Source: Parvularcula lutaonensis
Lineage (GTDB): Bacteria; Pseudomonadota; Alphaproteobacteria; Caulobacterales; Parvularculaceae
NCBI RefSeq assembly: GCF_014651915.1
Contig: NZ_BMXU01000001.1
Location: 124,001-188,000, forward strand
Length of the DNA: 64,000 nucleotides
Reading direction: 5' to 3'
Shown here: positions 16,311 through 24,540 of the stretch, one piece after another
Layout of the letters: each line of letters starts with the position of its first letter
Numbering within the stretch: the stretch's first letter is position 1
Program-made: the position numbers and the translations under genes
Notes under the pieces: generated by a model
Seen by the model: only the letters and a program-made list of their open reading frames with translations
Told to the model about the DNA's origin: nothing
Database searches by the model: none

Positions 16311-17834
16311 TTAGCGGGTGGTGGGGCGGAGGCGGACCATTCCCTGACGGACGCCAAAGACGATCGATCTGTCCGGCAGGAGGGCGTTGGTGTTCCCTCC
16401 ATCGGTGAATTTCGCCGAGCGACCAAGTTCGACTTCGAAGGCGACGGCGCCCGTCCTCCGGTCAAGACCGCGATAAACGTAGCTGCAATCGCGGTCGCGA
16501 CCGCTGCCATAAAGCAGGCCGGAGCCCGAGCTGAGTGTCATCACATTGTTGAAGGGAATGTCCGCATTCGCCCAGACAAGTTCGAGTTGGTCAGTGTCGG
16601 GATCCCACCGCACCATCTGCACTCCCCGGGGCGCATTCCGCCGGCACCGGAGCGAAATGCCAAGGCCCGCATACTGGGCGACGGCGATGTCATAACCCGA
16701 AACGGGCGGCGAGTTCTCCGCTGTGAACCCGTCACCTTCCCAGGTCGAATAGGGAAGCTCGATTATTCCTGCGATCTGCCGGTCCTGGCCGGCAAGGCCT
16801 TGCCAGTCTGCGGGCGGCTCGCCACGCCAGAAGGCGACGAGATTGTTTTTCCGATGACTGTCCACGGCGACCACAAGCTCATCCATGCCCGCACGGCCGA
16901 CCAGGGTCGGCGTCGTCCCGCTGCCTGTGCAGGACTGGCCGGTGATCGCGCGGCGCTCCTCAGCCTGCCGGTCCTCCGATGCTTCATCACAGCCTGGGCC
17001 GCGAAAGTCATAGGGCGCGCGCCAGACAAGGGTGAAGCGCGCGCCATCCCAGTTCACCTTGGTCATGGCGAAGTATGAGGCGATGAAGATGTTGCCGTCT
17101 TCATCCATTGGAAACGAGTTGTGCGTGGAGAGGTCGTTGGTCGCCTTTCCGAGGTCGAACCACGCGGCCTCTGAAAAGTCCTGGCGAACCGCGCCGATAT
17201 AGGCCGCATCGGTGACGTAGATCACCCAGCCGTCATAGGAGAGGTTCAGGACGACCGGCTCGCCCTTGACCTCGGGCGGCAGGGCGTAGCGTCCCTCGAG
17301 GATAATCGGCGAGCCAGGATCGGTGTCATCGGCCTCGCCAAACTTCAGGATTTCCCGCGTGTTTGGCGATGGCACGAAGGCCGTGTTGCCGACGGCCAGC
17401 TGCATGTTCCAGTGAATGTTCCAGTCCAGCGCCCGGGGTGTAATCTCATAGGCATCGACGAGTTCAAACCGGTCGCCCTTGATATGGACCTTGAACAAAT
17501 GGGTGAGGTTCGTGGACCAGGCGGTGCGGGAGCCGTCCGGATAGGCATCCGATATGTGCATCTGCGTCGGCGCGCCGCCACGGCCGGGCATGCGGATGTA
17601 TTGAACGTCCATGGCATCCCCCGGCTCGGGACCACGCGCGGTGGTGGAGGACTGTGCATAACCATTGCGGTGAAACTGGCCCCAGACATCGCCCGCTGCA
17701 AAGGGGTTTGCTGGCGCCTCTCCCTGCATGTCCAGCGGCGTTTGGGCCGATGCGGCAGGCGGCATGGTGCAGGAAATGATGACCAAGGCAAAACCGACCA
17801 TCGCCCGATCAATAAATGCTCTGACCATCATCAT
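16311..17834 (-). CDS. Exported protein, probable beta-propeller
   Basis: A 507-residue protein with a signal peptide (cleavage near PPAASA-QTP). The mature part has recurring Asp/Gly/Trp-rich beta segments such as WSTNLTHLFKVHIKGD, LSYDGWVIYVTD, MDEDGNIFIASYF and LLPDRSIVFGV, which suggest a six- or seven-bladed propeller similar to PQQ- or SMP-30-like folds; several Cys pairs fit a periplasmic location. I do not recognise the family and name no substrate. It is divergent from a TetR regulator, with an AT-rich palindrome between them, so it is probably the target of that regulator. Confidence 0.65.
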   Translation of the reverse strand: MMMVRAFIDRAMVGFALVIISCTMPPAASAQTPLDMQGEAPANPFAAGDVWGQFHRNGYAQSSTTARGPEPGDAMDVQYIRMPGRGGAPTQMHISDAYPDGSRTAWSTNLTHLFKVHIKGDRFELVDAYEITPRALDWNIHWNMQLAVGNTAFVPSPNTREILKFGEADDTDPGSPIILEGRYALPPEVKGEPVVLNLSYDGWVIYVTDAAYIGAVRQDFSEAAWFDLGKATNDLSTHNSFPMDEDGNIFIASYFAMTKVNWDGARFTLVWRAPYDFRGPGCDEASEDRQAEERRAITGQSCTGSGTTPTLVGRAGMDELVVAVDSHRKNNLVAFWRGEPPADWQGLAGQDRQIAGIIELPYSTWEGDGFTAENSPPVSGYDIAVAQYAGLGISLRCRRNAPRGVQMVRWDPDTDQLELVWANADIPFNNVMTLSSGSGLLYGSGRDRDCSYVYRGLDRRTGAVAFEVELGRSAKFTDGGNTNALLPDRSIVFGVRQGMVRLRPTTR

Positions 17835-17840
17835 TCCTCC

Positions 17841-17862
17841 TTATTATATGTGATCATAATAA
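17841..17862. promoter_or_regulatory. Palindrome, probable TetR operator
   Basis: ttattat (17841-17847) and its complement ataataa (17856-17862) flank 8 bases in the 73-bp gap between the divergent exported-protein and tetR genes. Size and place fit a TetR operator controlling both genes. Confidence 0.6.
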
Positions 17863-17907
17863 TATTTCGCACCTTTTGGAATGCCGCAGAAGCCCTATCG
17901 TGGCTGA

Positions 17908-18525
17908 ATGACTGAAAACGCCGATCACGCCGTCGCCAGCCGGCGCCTGTCGCCGGAGGACCGGCGCCGGGCTTTGCTCGAGACTGGGCTGCGGCTCTTC
18001 GGCTCAGCTCCGTTCGACCAGGTTTCACTGGAGGACATTGCGCAGGCTGCAGGTGTCAGTCAGCCACTGATCCAGCACTATTTCGCCAGCAAGCGCGGTT
18101 ATTTTGTAGCCGTTGCCCGCCACGGCCTCGACAAGTTGGAAGCGACCACTCGAACCCGTGCGGAAGGTGGTGCGTTCGAGGCGCTGGAAAGCAATCTCAG
18201 GGCGTTCTTCCAGTTCTTCGGCGACCATCCTGCGGTGGCGGGTCTCCTGAAGACCGCCACCGGCTTTCCGGAGGTGGCCGAAATGATTGATGCCTATCGG
18301 TCGCGCACTGTGGACATTGTTCTCGACGTCCTGCCGGTCGACGCGCGCACGGCGTACACCAAGGCTGCGATCCATGCCTGGAACGGCCTAAACCAGGCCC
18401 TTGTAACGCGGCTTCGCGATGATCCTTCCTTGACGGTCGACTGGGCTGCGCGGTTTTCCAGAGACGCCCTCTTGTCGCTATTGAAGCTGGCCGAGCACGG
18501 CGGCGTCCCTCAGGACAAGAGATAG
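17908..18525 (+). CDS. TetR-family transcriptional regulator
   Basis: A 205-residue protein with an N-terminal TetR DNA-binding domain (about 15-65: RRALLETGLRLFGSAPFDQV, then DIAQAAGVSQPLIQHYFASK, the recognition helix) and an all-helical ligand domain. TetR proteins are usually ligand-released repressors. It lies divergent from the exported protein and tail-to-tail with a second TetR gene (16-bp overlap). The ligand is unknown. Confidence 0.88.
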   Translation: MTENADHAVASRRLSPEDRRRALLETGLRLFGSAPFDQVSLEDIAQAAGVSQPLIQHYFASKRGYFVAVARHGLDKLEATTRTRAEGGAFEALESNLRAFFQFFGDHPAVAGLLKTATGFPEVAEMIDAYRSRTVDIVLDVLPVDARTAYTKAAIHAWNGLNQALVTRLRDDPSLTVDWAARFSRDALLSLLKLAEHGGVPQDKR

Positions 18526-19133
18526 CCCTTCAGCATCTTCGTGGCTTCGCTCGCCATGCGGTCGGCCGGCAGAGGTAGTCCTACCTCATCGATCAGCCAC
18601 CGATGGGCCAGCGCATCAGCGGTATCGACCAGAAGTGTCGCCCTGATCCCGGGATCGCTGACATTAGGCGCAAGAGCTGCGGCGAGGAGGGAGATGGTGC
18701 GCTTGCGCAGGGCCTCGACACGGGCACGCTGCGCCGGAGAGACAGGAACCTCGCTTGAGAGGGCGCGGTGCAGGCGCGGATCATTTTCGTGCAGGCGGAC
18801 GAAACCGGCCACCAGCGCCTCGACCAGGACTCCAGTGTCCGTCACTCCAGCCAGCGACGACGCTGCTGCCGCGAGCGTCTCTTCGGCCTCTGTCAGGTGC
18901 CGGTCGATGATCACGTCGAGAATGGCCTGCTTGTTGGGAAAGTATTCATAGACCGATCCAACTGATACGCCCGCGCGGCGTGCAATCGCATTCGTGTTCA
19001 CGGCTGGCCACCCTGCCTCGGCCAGAATCCGAGCTGCGGCCTCCACGACAGCATCCACCGTGGCCTTCGCGCGGGCCTGCTGCGCCTGCCGCACGGCGCG
19101 CCTCGCAGGTTTTTTGGGCGATTGTCCGGCCAT
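18510..19133 (-). CDS. TetR-family transcriptional regulator
   Basis: A 207-residue protein from the ATG at 19133, with a basic N-terminal extension (SPKKPARRAVRQAQQ), a TetR HTH (about 25-75, NTNAIARRAGVSVGSVYEYF) and a helical C-terminal domain. It is divergent from the alpha/beta hydrolase gene and likely represses it. It is unrelated in sequence to the neighbouring TetR beyond the HTH. Its gene overlaps the 3' end of that neighbour. Confidence 0.87.
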   Translation of the reverse strand: MAGQSPKKPARRAVRQAQQARAKATVDAVVEAAARILAEAGWPAVNTNAIARRAGVSVGSVYEYFPNKQAILDVIIDRHLTEAEETLAAAASSLAGVTDTGVLVEALVAGFVRLHENDPRLHRALSSEVPVSPAQRARVEALRKRTISLLAAALAPNVSDPGIRATLLVDTADALAHRWLIDEVGLPLPADRMASEATKMLKGYLLS

Positions 19134-19170
19134 TGATAATCCGAGTACCAAAATCCGAATAATTGCTCAA

Positions 19171-19176
19171 TAATAT
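19171..19176 (+). promoter_or_regulatory. Possible -10 box of the hydrolase gene
   Basis: TAATAT ends only four bases before the ATG at 19181, so a transcript started from it would be leaderless or nearly so. I see no convincing -35. The surrounding AT-rich gap is also where the divergent TetR would bind. Confidence 0.35.
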
Positions 19177-19180
19177 AGCT

Positions 19181-20095
19181 ATGAAGCGTTTTCGCAATTC
19201 ACGATCCTGGAAGCGATACAAGGCGGTCATCCGCGAGGCGTTTGGGATCAACCTTACCGTGGAACCCAACGAGATGGTGCGCGACATTCGCTGTCATCGC
19301 GTCCGGATCGATGAATGGTTGCCCGACGGCGTGCCGCGCGGAACGCTGCTGGCGGTGCATGGCGGGGGCGGCAATGGGCGCATTCTCGCGCCCTTGTGCG
19401 AACCGGCCGCGGCGTTGGGATGGCGAGTGCTGGCGCCGGATCTGCCGGGATACGGCCTCACCCGCCCGGCGAAGGGCTATCGCGGCGACTATGGCGAATG
19501 GATCCATGTCATCGCCGAACTCGCGGGCTCGGAACCGGGACCGGTGGTGCTCATGGGTTTGTCCATGGGCGGGCTGACGGCGTTCCTTGCCGCCCAGGAA
19601 AGCCGCAACGTGGCGGGCGTCATCGCGACGACCTTACTCGACCTGTCCGACCCCGAGGTCTTCGTCCATGCGGCGCGCTGGCGATGGCTCGGCCGGTTCA
19701 GCCTGTTTTCGATGTCTGTGATGCCGTGGGTCTTTGACCGATTCACGATGCCCTTGTTCCTGGCAACGCCGCTTGCGGCCATGAGCGACGACCGGCGCGT
19801 CCAGGACTATTTCCGGACCGATCGGCTGCTTGGCGCAAGCTGGAAGTCGGCCCGGTTCTTCCGCACCGTACACCAGCACCGCATAACGCGCTGGGACTGC
19901 CACTGCCCGCTCCTGCTGGTGCATCCGGGAGCCGATGCCTGGACGCCGACGCGGCTCAGCCTTGCCGTGTTCGACCGCATCGAGGCCGACAAGCGCTTCG
20001 TCGAGCTCAGCAATGGATCGCACCTTCCCCTCGAACAGCCTGCCAATGATGAGCTGATGCGGGAGTTGGCGGGCTTTCTGGGGGAGCTTGCCTGA
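19181..20095 (+). CDS. Alpha/beta-hydrolase
   Basis: A 304-residue alpha/beta-hydrolase. LLAVHGGGGNG forms the oxyanion-hole loop, GLSMGG the nucleophile elbow with the catalytic Ser, an acid near DAWTPTRL, and SNGSHLPLEQ the catalytic His. A helical cap follows the nucleophile. No signal peptide is evident. A TTG at 19163 could add six residues, but the ATG at 19181 is more likely. It is divergent from a TetR gene, a common arrangement for inducible ester or lactone hydrolases; the substrate is unknown. Confidence 0.82.
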   Translation: MKRFRNSRSWKRYKAVIREAFGINLTVEPNEMVRDIRCHRVRIDEWLPDGVPRGTLLAVHGGGGNGRILAPLCEPAAALGWRVLAPDLPGYGLTRPAKGYRGDYGEWIHVIAELAGSEPGPVVLMGLSMGGLTAFLAAQESRNVAGVIATTLLDLSDPEVFVHAARWRWLGRFSLFSMSVMPWVFDRFTMPLFLATPLAAMSDDRRVQDYFRTDRLLGASWKSARFFRTVHQHRITRWDCHCPLLLVHPGADAWTPTRLSLAVFDRIEADKRFVELSNGSHLPLEQPANDELMRELAGFLGELA

Positions 20096-20236
20096 TGCTC
20101 GGGACGGGTCTGGCGCAAAGGGCTCCGGTTAGTGATCTGAAAAATAATCAGCCCATGTGTAGAAATCGATCCTGGCTCAACCGTCTTCTTTACGAAGCCG
20201 CCTTCTGGCTTCTCTCAAAGAAAGGAGACGTCAAAC

Positions 20237-20824
20237 ATGTTGAAACCTTCCCTGATCGCGCTCGCCGCCATGGCCTGCGTCCAACCTGTCGCAGCGCAGG
20301 ATTTTGCGCCGCGCGAGGCCCTGCAAACTGTCGAGGGCACCTTCCGGAGCGCTGCTCCGGAGCCCTGGTATGGCGGCTTCGGCACCCGCGAATTCATCTT
20401 CGCCGACGGCCAGTGGCAGCTTGTCTTCACCCATGCGCTCGACCCGGCGATGACCCTGCGCACCTTCCAGTTCCGCACGGGTGGCCCGTTCGAGATCGGC
20501 GCCCCGTCGGAGACCGTTGCCGGCGCCTATCGCGGCGTGTTCCAGGAGGATTGGAAACATTTGACGCTGCTCACCGACAATCCGGAGATTGTCGCCGGAA
20601 TGGGCATGGCCGGGTGCGGGCTGACCTTCAATCTGGAGACGGACATTTCCGAGACCGGATGTGCGTCCTGGCGGCCCGTGGCTGAATGCGGCGAAGATCA
20701 TGACCTCTTCGCCATGGATGAGGTCGGCGTCTATTTCGGCGTTCGGCCAGCTGACAATAACATGTGTACGCCGGACAAGACGCCCACCGCGCTCCTGCCT
20801 GTCGTTGCACGCTTTGGTGAATGA
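20237..20824 (+). CDS. Exported hypothetical protein
   Basis: A 195-residue protein preceded by an AAAGGAGA ribosome-binding site. It has a signal peptide (cleavage near VAA-QDF) and a beta-rich mature part with Cys residues near GCGLTF, GCASW, AECGED and NMCTPD that could form disulfides. I do not recognise the family; the overall look is of a small lipocalin-like or DUF domain. Its stop overlaps the upstream ATG option of the SRPBCC gene, so it heads an operon with the SRPBCC, YCII and sigma-factor genes. Confidence 0.65.
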   Translation: MLKPSLIALAAMACVQPVAAQDFAPREALQTVEGTFRSAAPEPWYGGFGTREFIFADGQWQLVFTHALDPAMTLRTFQFRTGGPFEIGAPSETVAGAYRGVFQEDWKHLTLLTDNPEIVAGMGMAGCGLTFNLETDISETGCASWRPVAECGEDHDLFAMDEVGVYFGVRPADNNMCTPDKTPTALLPVVARFGE

Positions 20825-20835
20825 GGGAGGCTGCG

Positions 20836-21264
20836 ATGAGTTCCGATCTGCAAATCCACACCTTTATTCGTGCGCCGCGCGAGGCGGTCTGGGCTGCCAT
20901 CACCGAGGCGGACCGTGTGGCGGCGTTTCACCCCGCCGGCATGCAGGCCAAGGCCCTGCCGGGCGGAGGCATAGCGCTTCACCGCCCCGATGACGGGTCT
21001 GTCTTCATTCGCGAACCGCTCCTGTCGCAGGAGGTTGGCACGCGACTGGAGCTTGGCTTTGAACCGGCCTGGGCCGACGTGCCCGGCGGCTCAAAGGTCG
21101 TGATCGAATTGTCCGACGATGCGCTCGGCACCAAGGTCACGCTGAGCCAGACCAATTGCGCCGCGCTCGGGATCGGCGACAATTGGGACCGGTTCCTGGC
21201 CTCCCTGAAGTCCTGGCTGGAAACTGGCGAGAGCCTTTACCGTGCGCCTGAAAGCGCCGCGTAA
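20836..21264 (+). CDS. SRPBCC (AHSA1/START-like) domain protein
   Basis: A 142-residue protein of the SRPBCC helix-grip fold: FIRAPREAVWAAITEADRVA near the N-terminus and DNWDRFLASLKSWLETGE as the long C-terminal helix. The ATG at 20836 is chosen because GGGAGG lies just upstream; an ATG at 20821 overlaps the previous stop. AHSA1-like proteins often accompany DGPF/YCII proteins and ECF sigma factors, as here. The hydrophobic ligand is unknown. Confidence 0.82.
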   Translation: MSSDLQIHTFIRAPREAVWAAITEADRVAAFHPAGMQAKALPGGGIALHRPDDGSVFIREPLLSQEVGTRLELGFEPAWADVPGGSKVVIELSDDALGTKVTLSQTNCAALGIGDNWDRFLASLKSWLETGESLYRAPESAA

Positions 21265-21326
21265 ACCGAAACAACTGCGTCCCGTCGATCTTAAGGCGGG
21301 ACGCCCTGAACCTTATGGAGAAACCC

Positions 21327-21677
21327 ATGCAATACATCATCATGAATTATACTCCGCCCTCGGACGACGCCGATGCTGACTCGATCCGCGCCGCCGCAGA
21401 TGGGGAGCTTTGGGGAGCGTACACACGTGCGCTCCTGGAAGCCGGCGTCATGGTCGGCGGCGAAGCGCTGCATCCGCCCCACACCGCAACCACAATCCGT
21501 GTGAAGGACGGCCAGCGCGAGGTGCAGGACGGGCCCTACGCCGAGACCAAGGAGCAGTTCGGCGGGTTCTACGTCATCGACGTTCCTGACCTCGACACCG
21601 CGCTGGAGTGGGCCGCGCGCAATCCGGCTGCCGCCAGCGGCGCGGTGGAGGTGCGCCCGGTCGTAATGCGTGCATGA
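21327..21677 (+). CDS. YCII-related DGPF-domain protein
   Basis: A 116-residue protein with the signature VQDGPYAETKEQFGGFYVID that gives the DGPF proteins their name. The ATG at 21327 has a GGAG at 21317-21320; the ATG at 21315 is an alternative. DGPF proteins are ferredoxin-like alpha-beta folds and are the regular neighbours of ECF42 sigma factors. Its stop overlaps the start of the sigma-factor gene (ATGA), a strong sign of coupling. Confidence 0.88.
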   Translation: MQYIIMNYTPPSDDADADSIRAAADGELWGAYTRALLEAGVMVGGEALHPPHTATTIRVKDGQREVQDGPYAETKEQFGGFYVIDVPDLDTALEWAARNPAAASGAVEVRPVVMRA

Positions 21678-22906
21678 ACAAAGACCCGTCCCGTGCGGTC
21701 GAGCAGGTGGCCCGCTTGTCCTATGGCAGGCTGGTGGCGCAGCTTGCCCGACGGACCGGCTCCCTCGCTGATGCGGAGGACGCGCTGGGTGATGCGCTCG
21801 CCCGGGCGCTCGAAGCCTGGCCAGTGAGCGGCGTCCCGGACAATCCGCGTGCCTGGCTCGCCACTGTCGCATGGCGCCGCCTGACGGACCAGGCGCGACA
21901 CCGGGCGCTGCCGGACACTTACCAGATGGAACTGATCCGCATGGCTGAGGAACGTGGCTCCACCGCAGAATGCACAAGTGATCCGCGCCTGGGGCTCATG
22001 TTTGTCTGTGCGCATCCCTCTATCGATCCAGCCCTGCGTGCGCCGCTCATGCTGCAAACCGTGCTCGGGCTCGATGCGCGGCGTATGGCCAGCGTGTTTC
22101 TGATACCGCCGGGCACGCTTGGCCAGCGGTTGACGCGGGCAAAGGCGAAGATCGAGGCGGCAAACATCCCCTTCGCACCGCCAGAGGGGCGGGATTTCGA
22201 GGGTCGGATGAGGGATGTGCTGAACGCGGTCTATGCCGCCTATGCAGTGGGCTATAACGGCATTCCTGCCGGTGATACCAAGTCGGTGGGCATGGCTCAG
22301 GAGGCGATCTGGCTGGCGAGCCTGATTGCAGCGGAGTATCCGCCGGAGTCCGAGGCCCATGCCCTGTTTGCGCTGATGCTGTTTGCTGAAGCGCGTCGAC
22401 CAGCGCGTACCGACAAGGCTTCAGGCGCGCTTGTTCCGCTGGAGGAACAGGACACCGAATTGTGGGATGCCGCGTGCCTTGCCGATGCCGAACGCGCGCT
22501 CGCCCACGCGGTACGCAATCCTTCTCTTGGGCGTTATCAGCTGGAAGCATCCATTCAGGCCGTCCATGCCGCGCGCCGCAGGACGGGCAAGACGGACTGG
22601 CAGGAGCTTGCCCTGCTTTATACCGGGCTGGTGAGGATCGCCCCTACTATCGGCGCACGCACAGGGCACGCTGCAGCCCTCGCCAAGACAGACGGGCCGG
22701 AGGCGGCTTTGGAGGCACTCGACGCCATAGAGGCTGACAAGGTCGCGTCCTACCAGCCCTGGTGGGCAACCCGGGCGCACGTACTGGCCGAACTCGGGCG
22801 GACTGAGGACGCCATGGCGACCTTCGACCGGGCCATTGGCCTCTGCGACGATCCTGCCGCCCGTATTTACCTTGCTGGGAGAAAATCTGCCCTGCTGCAT
22901 AGCTGA
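21674..22906 (+). CDS. ECF42-type RNA polymerase sigma factor
   Basis: A 410-residue protein. Sigma region 2 (about 10-75, LADAEDALGDALARALEAWP) and region 4 (about 100-150) are followed by a long C-terminal extension with TPR-like helices and the DUF6596-type segment MRDVLNAVYAAYAVGYNGI. This extension, and the overlapping DGPF gene, define the ECF42 group, which has no classical anti-sigma factor; the C-terminal domain is thought to control activity. It probably directs transcription of its own operon. Confidence 0.88.
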   Translation: MNKDPSRAVEQVARLSYGRLVAQLARRTGSLADAEDALGDALARALEAWPVSGVPDNPRAWLATVAWRRLTDQARHRALPDTYQMELIRMAEERGSTAECTSDPRLGLMFVCAHPSIDPALRAPLMLQTVLGLDARRMASVFLIPPGTLGQRLTRAKAKIEAANIPFAPPEGRDFEGRMRDVLNAVYAAYAVGYNGIPAGDTKSVGMAQEAIWLASLIAAEYPPESEAHALFALMLFAEARRPARTDKASGALVPLEEQDTELWDAACLADAERALAHAVRNPSLGRYQLEASIQAVHAARRRTGKTDWQELALLYTGLVRIAPTIGARTGHAAALAKTDGPEAALEALDAIEADKVASYQPWWATRAHVLAELGRTEDAMATFDRAIGLCDDPAARIYLAGRKSALLHS

Positions 22907-22942
22907 AACGAGAGGTCGCCAACGGTGTTTCCTGTGATCGAA

Positions 22943-23056
22943 ATTCCCGAACGGGAATAAATCACTCAAAGAAGGCTCGACGCACACGATTATTCCCGTT
23001 CGGGAACATTTCTCTTGACGCCATCGCTCCGATTGAGTATCTTCCCGCTCAGGAAG
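22943..23056. promoter_or_regulatory. Three HipB operator-like palindromes, 49 bp apart
   Basis: attcccgaacgggaat (22943-22958), attcccgttcgggaac (22992-23007) and a degenerate cttcccgctcaggaag (23041-23056) start exactly 49 bp apart. The third overlaps the -10 box of the hipBA promoter and ends six bases before the hipB start. This is the usual design of HipB autorepression. Confidence 0.8.
23015..23043 (+). promoter_or_regulatory. hipBA promoter
   Basis: TTGACG at 23015-23020 and TATCTT at 23038-23043 are separated by 17 bp and lie 20 bp before hipB. The second operator is directly upstream of the -35 and the third overlaps the -10. Confidence 0.75.
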
Positions 23057-23062
23057 ATTACC

Positions 23063-23281
23063 ATGACGACACCAACAGACATTGGAACCACCATACGCGC
23101 CGCACGCAAGGCGCAGGGCCTCCGGCAGGACGAGCTTGCGGCGGCGGCCAATGTCGGCGTGCGCTTTCTGATCGAGCTGGAAGCCGGCAAGGAAACAGCC
23201 CAGATTGGCAAGACGATGGCCGTTCTGGCTGCGCTCGGTATCGACGTTTCGCTTACCTTGCCTGACGGGGATGCTGCGTGA
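23063..23281 (+). CDS. hipB: HipB-like antitoxin, Xre-family HTH
   Basis: A 72-residue protein made up of one Xre/Cro HTH: IGTTIRAARKAQGLRQDELA, AAANVGVRFLIELEAGK. It starts at the ATG at 23063, behind the promoter with operators. HipB binds DNA as a dimer, represses the operon and sequesters HipA. Its stop overlaps the GTG start of hipA. Confidence 0.9.
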   Translation: MTTPTDIGTTIRAARKAQGLRQDELAAAANVGVRFLIELEAGKETAQIGKTMAVLAALGIDVSLTLPDGDAA

Positions 23282-24540
23282 CGCGGCGGCTGATCGTCTG
23301 GTGGAATGGGGCGCGTGTTGGCCAGCTTGCCTTGAATGAATATGGCGAACCTGAATTCGCCTATGCAGCGGACTGGCTCGCTATACCGAATGCGAGGCCG
23401 GTCTCTGCCTCATTGCCGCTACAGCCAGAACCTTTCGATCGGCGGGCGACTCTCCCCTTTTTCGAGGGCCTCTTGCCGGAGGCGTCGCAGCGAACCGCCA
23501 TCGCGCAGGCGCTCGGTATCTCCGAACGAAATGAATTCCGCCTCCTGGAAGAGATTGGCGGCGAAGTCGCGGGGGCGATCGAAGTGTGGCCGGAGGACAT
23601 AGAGCCCTCAGTACCCAGCGTAACCGGCACGTCCCGAATTCTGAGCGATGATGAGCTTGTCGCGCTGATCGACCGGCTGCCTACGCGACCCATGCTGGCG
23701 GGCGGCGAGGACGGATTGCGGCTTTCGCTCGCTGGCGCGCAGTCCAAACTGCCTGTGATCTACAAGGGTGGCCAGATCGCGCTGCCCGCACCGGGGGAGC
23801 CGACAACACATATCCTCAAGCCTGAAATCGCCCGGTTTGACGGCACCGCCGAGAACGAGGCCTTCTGCATGCGGCTCGCCCGCGCGATCGGGCTTGATGT
23901 GGCCGAAGTTCAGTATCGGACCGTTGGCGACAAGCGGTTCCTGCTGATTGCGCGTTATGACCGGCAGGCGAGAGAGGACGGGAAAACCAATCGTCTTCAT
24001 CAGGAGGATTTCTGTCAGGCTCTCGGCTTCACCTCGGCGCGCAAATACGCTAGCGATGGCGGGCCGGTCTTTCGGGACTGTTTTGCGCTCGTCAGGCGAA
24101 TGACAACCCGGCCTGCGGCTGAAGTTCTCAAGCTATTGGACGCCGCCCTGTTCAACGCGATCATTGGCAATGCCGACGCCCATGCGAAGAATTTCAGCCT
24201 GCTCTATCTGCCGGACCGAACGCAGCTTGCGCCGCTCTATGATCTGCTTTCCACGGTTGCCTACCCCGATCTCAGCCAGAGGTTTGCCATGAAGATCGGC
24301 GGACGCCGAACGCTGGAAGAGATTTATCCCGCCGACCTGGATAAGTTCGCGAAGGACATCGAGATCCGCGCGCCATTTGTCCGCAAGCGGATGGGCGAGA
24401 TTGCAGAGGCCATCATTGGGCGATCGGATGAAGTTGCGGCAGCGCTTGCGTTGCCGAATGACCGGCGACAGCGGCTGAATGGGGTATGCGACAACGTTAC
24501 AGGGCGAGCGAAGTTGCTACTGGATCGGCTCAAGTCCTGA
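23278..24540 (+). CDS. hipA: HipA-like Ser/Thr kinase toxin
   Basis: A 420-residue protein with the HipA N-terminal domain (about 1-100) and kinase fold. SLAGAQSKLP contains the Ser that corresponds to the autophosphorylation site in the E. coli protein, NADAHAKNFS holds the catalytic Asp, and PLYDLLST the metal-binding Asp, so the kinase looks active. HipA toxins phosphorylate aminoacyl-tRNA synthetases (GltX in E. coli), inducing dormancy. The GTG start overlaps the hipB stop. On an ICE such modules may stabilise the element or act in defence. Confidence 0.92.
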   Translation: MTRRLIVWWNGARVGQLALNEYGEPEFAYAADWLAIPNARPVSASLPLQPEPFDRRATLPFFEGLLPEASQRTAIAQALGISERNEFRLLEEIGGEVAGAIEVWPEDIEPSVPSVTGTSRILSDDELVALIDRLPTRPMLAGGEDGLRLSLAGAQSKLPVIYKGGQIALPAPGEPTTHILKPEIARFDGTAENEAFCMRLARAIGLDVAEVQYRTVGDKRFLLIARYDRQAREDGKTNRLHQEDFCQALGFTSARKYASDGGPVFRDCFALVRRMTTRPAAEVLKLLDAALFNAIIGNADAHAKNFSLLYLPDRTQLAPLYDLLSTVAYPDLSQRFAMKIGGRRTLEEIYPADLDKFAKDIEIRAPFVRKRMGEIAEAIIGRSDEVAAALALPNDRRQRLNGVCDNVTGRAKLLLDRLKS

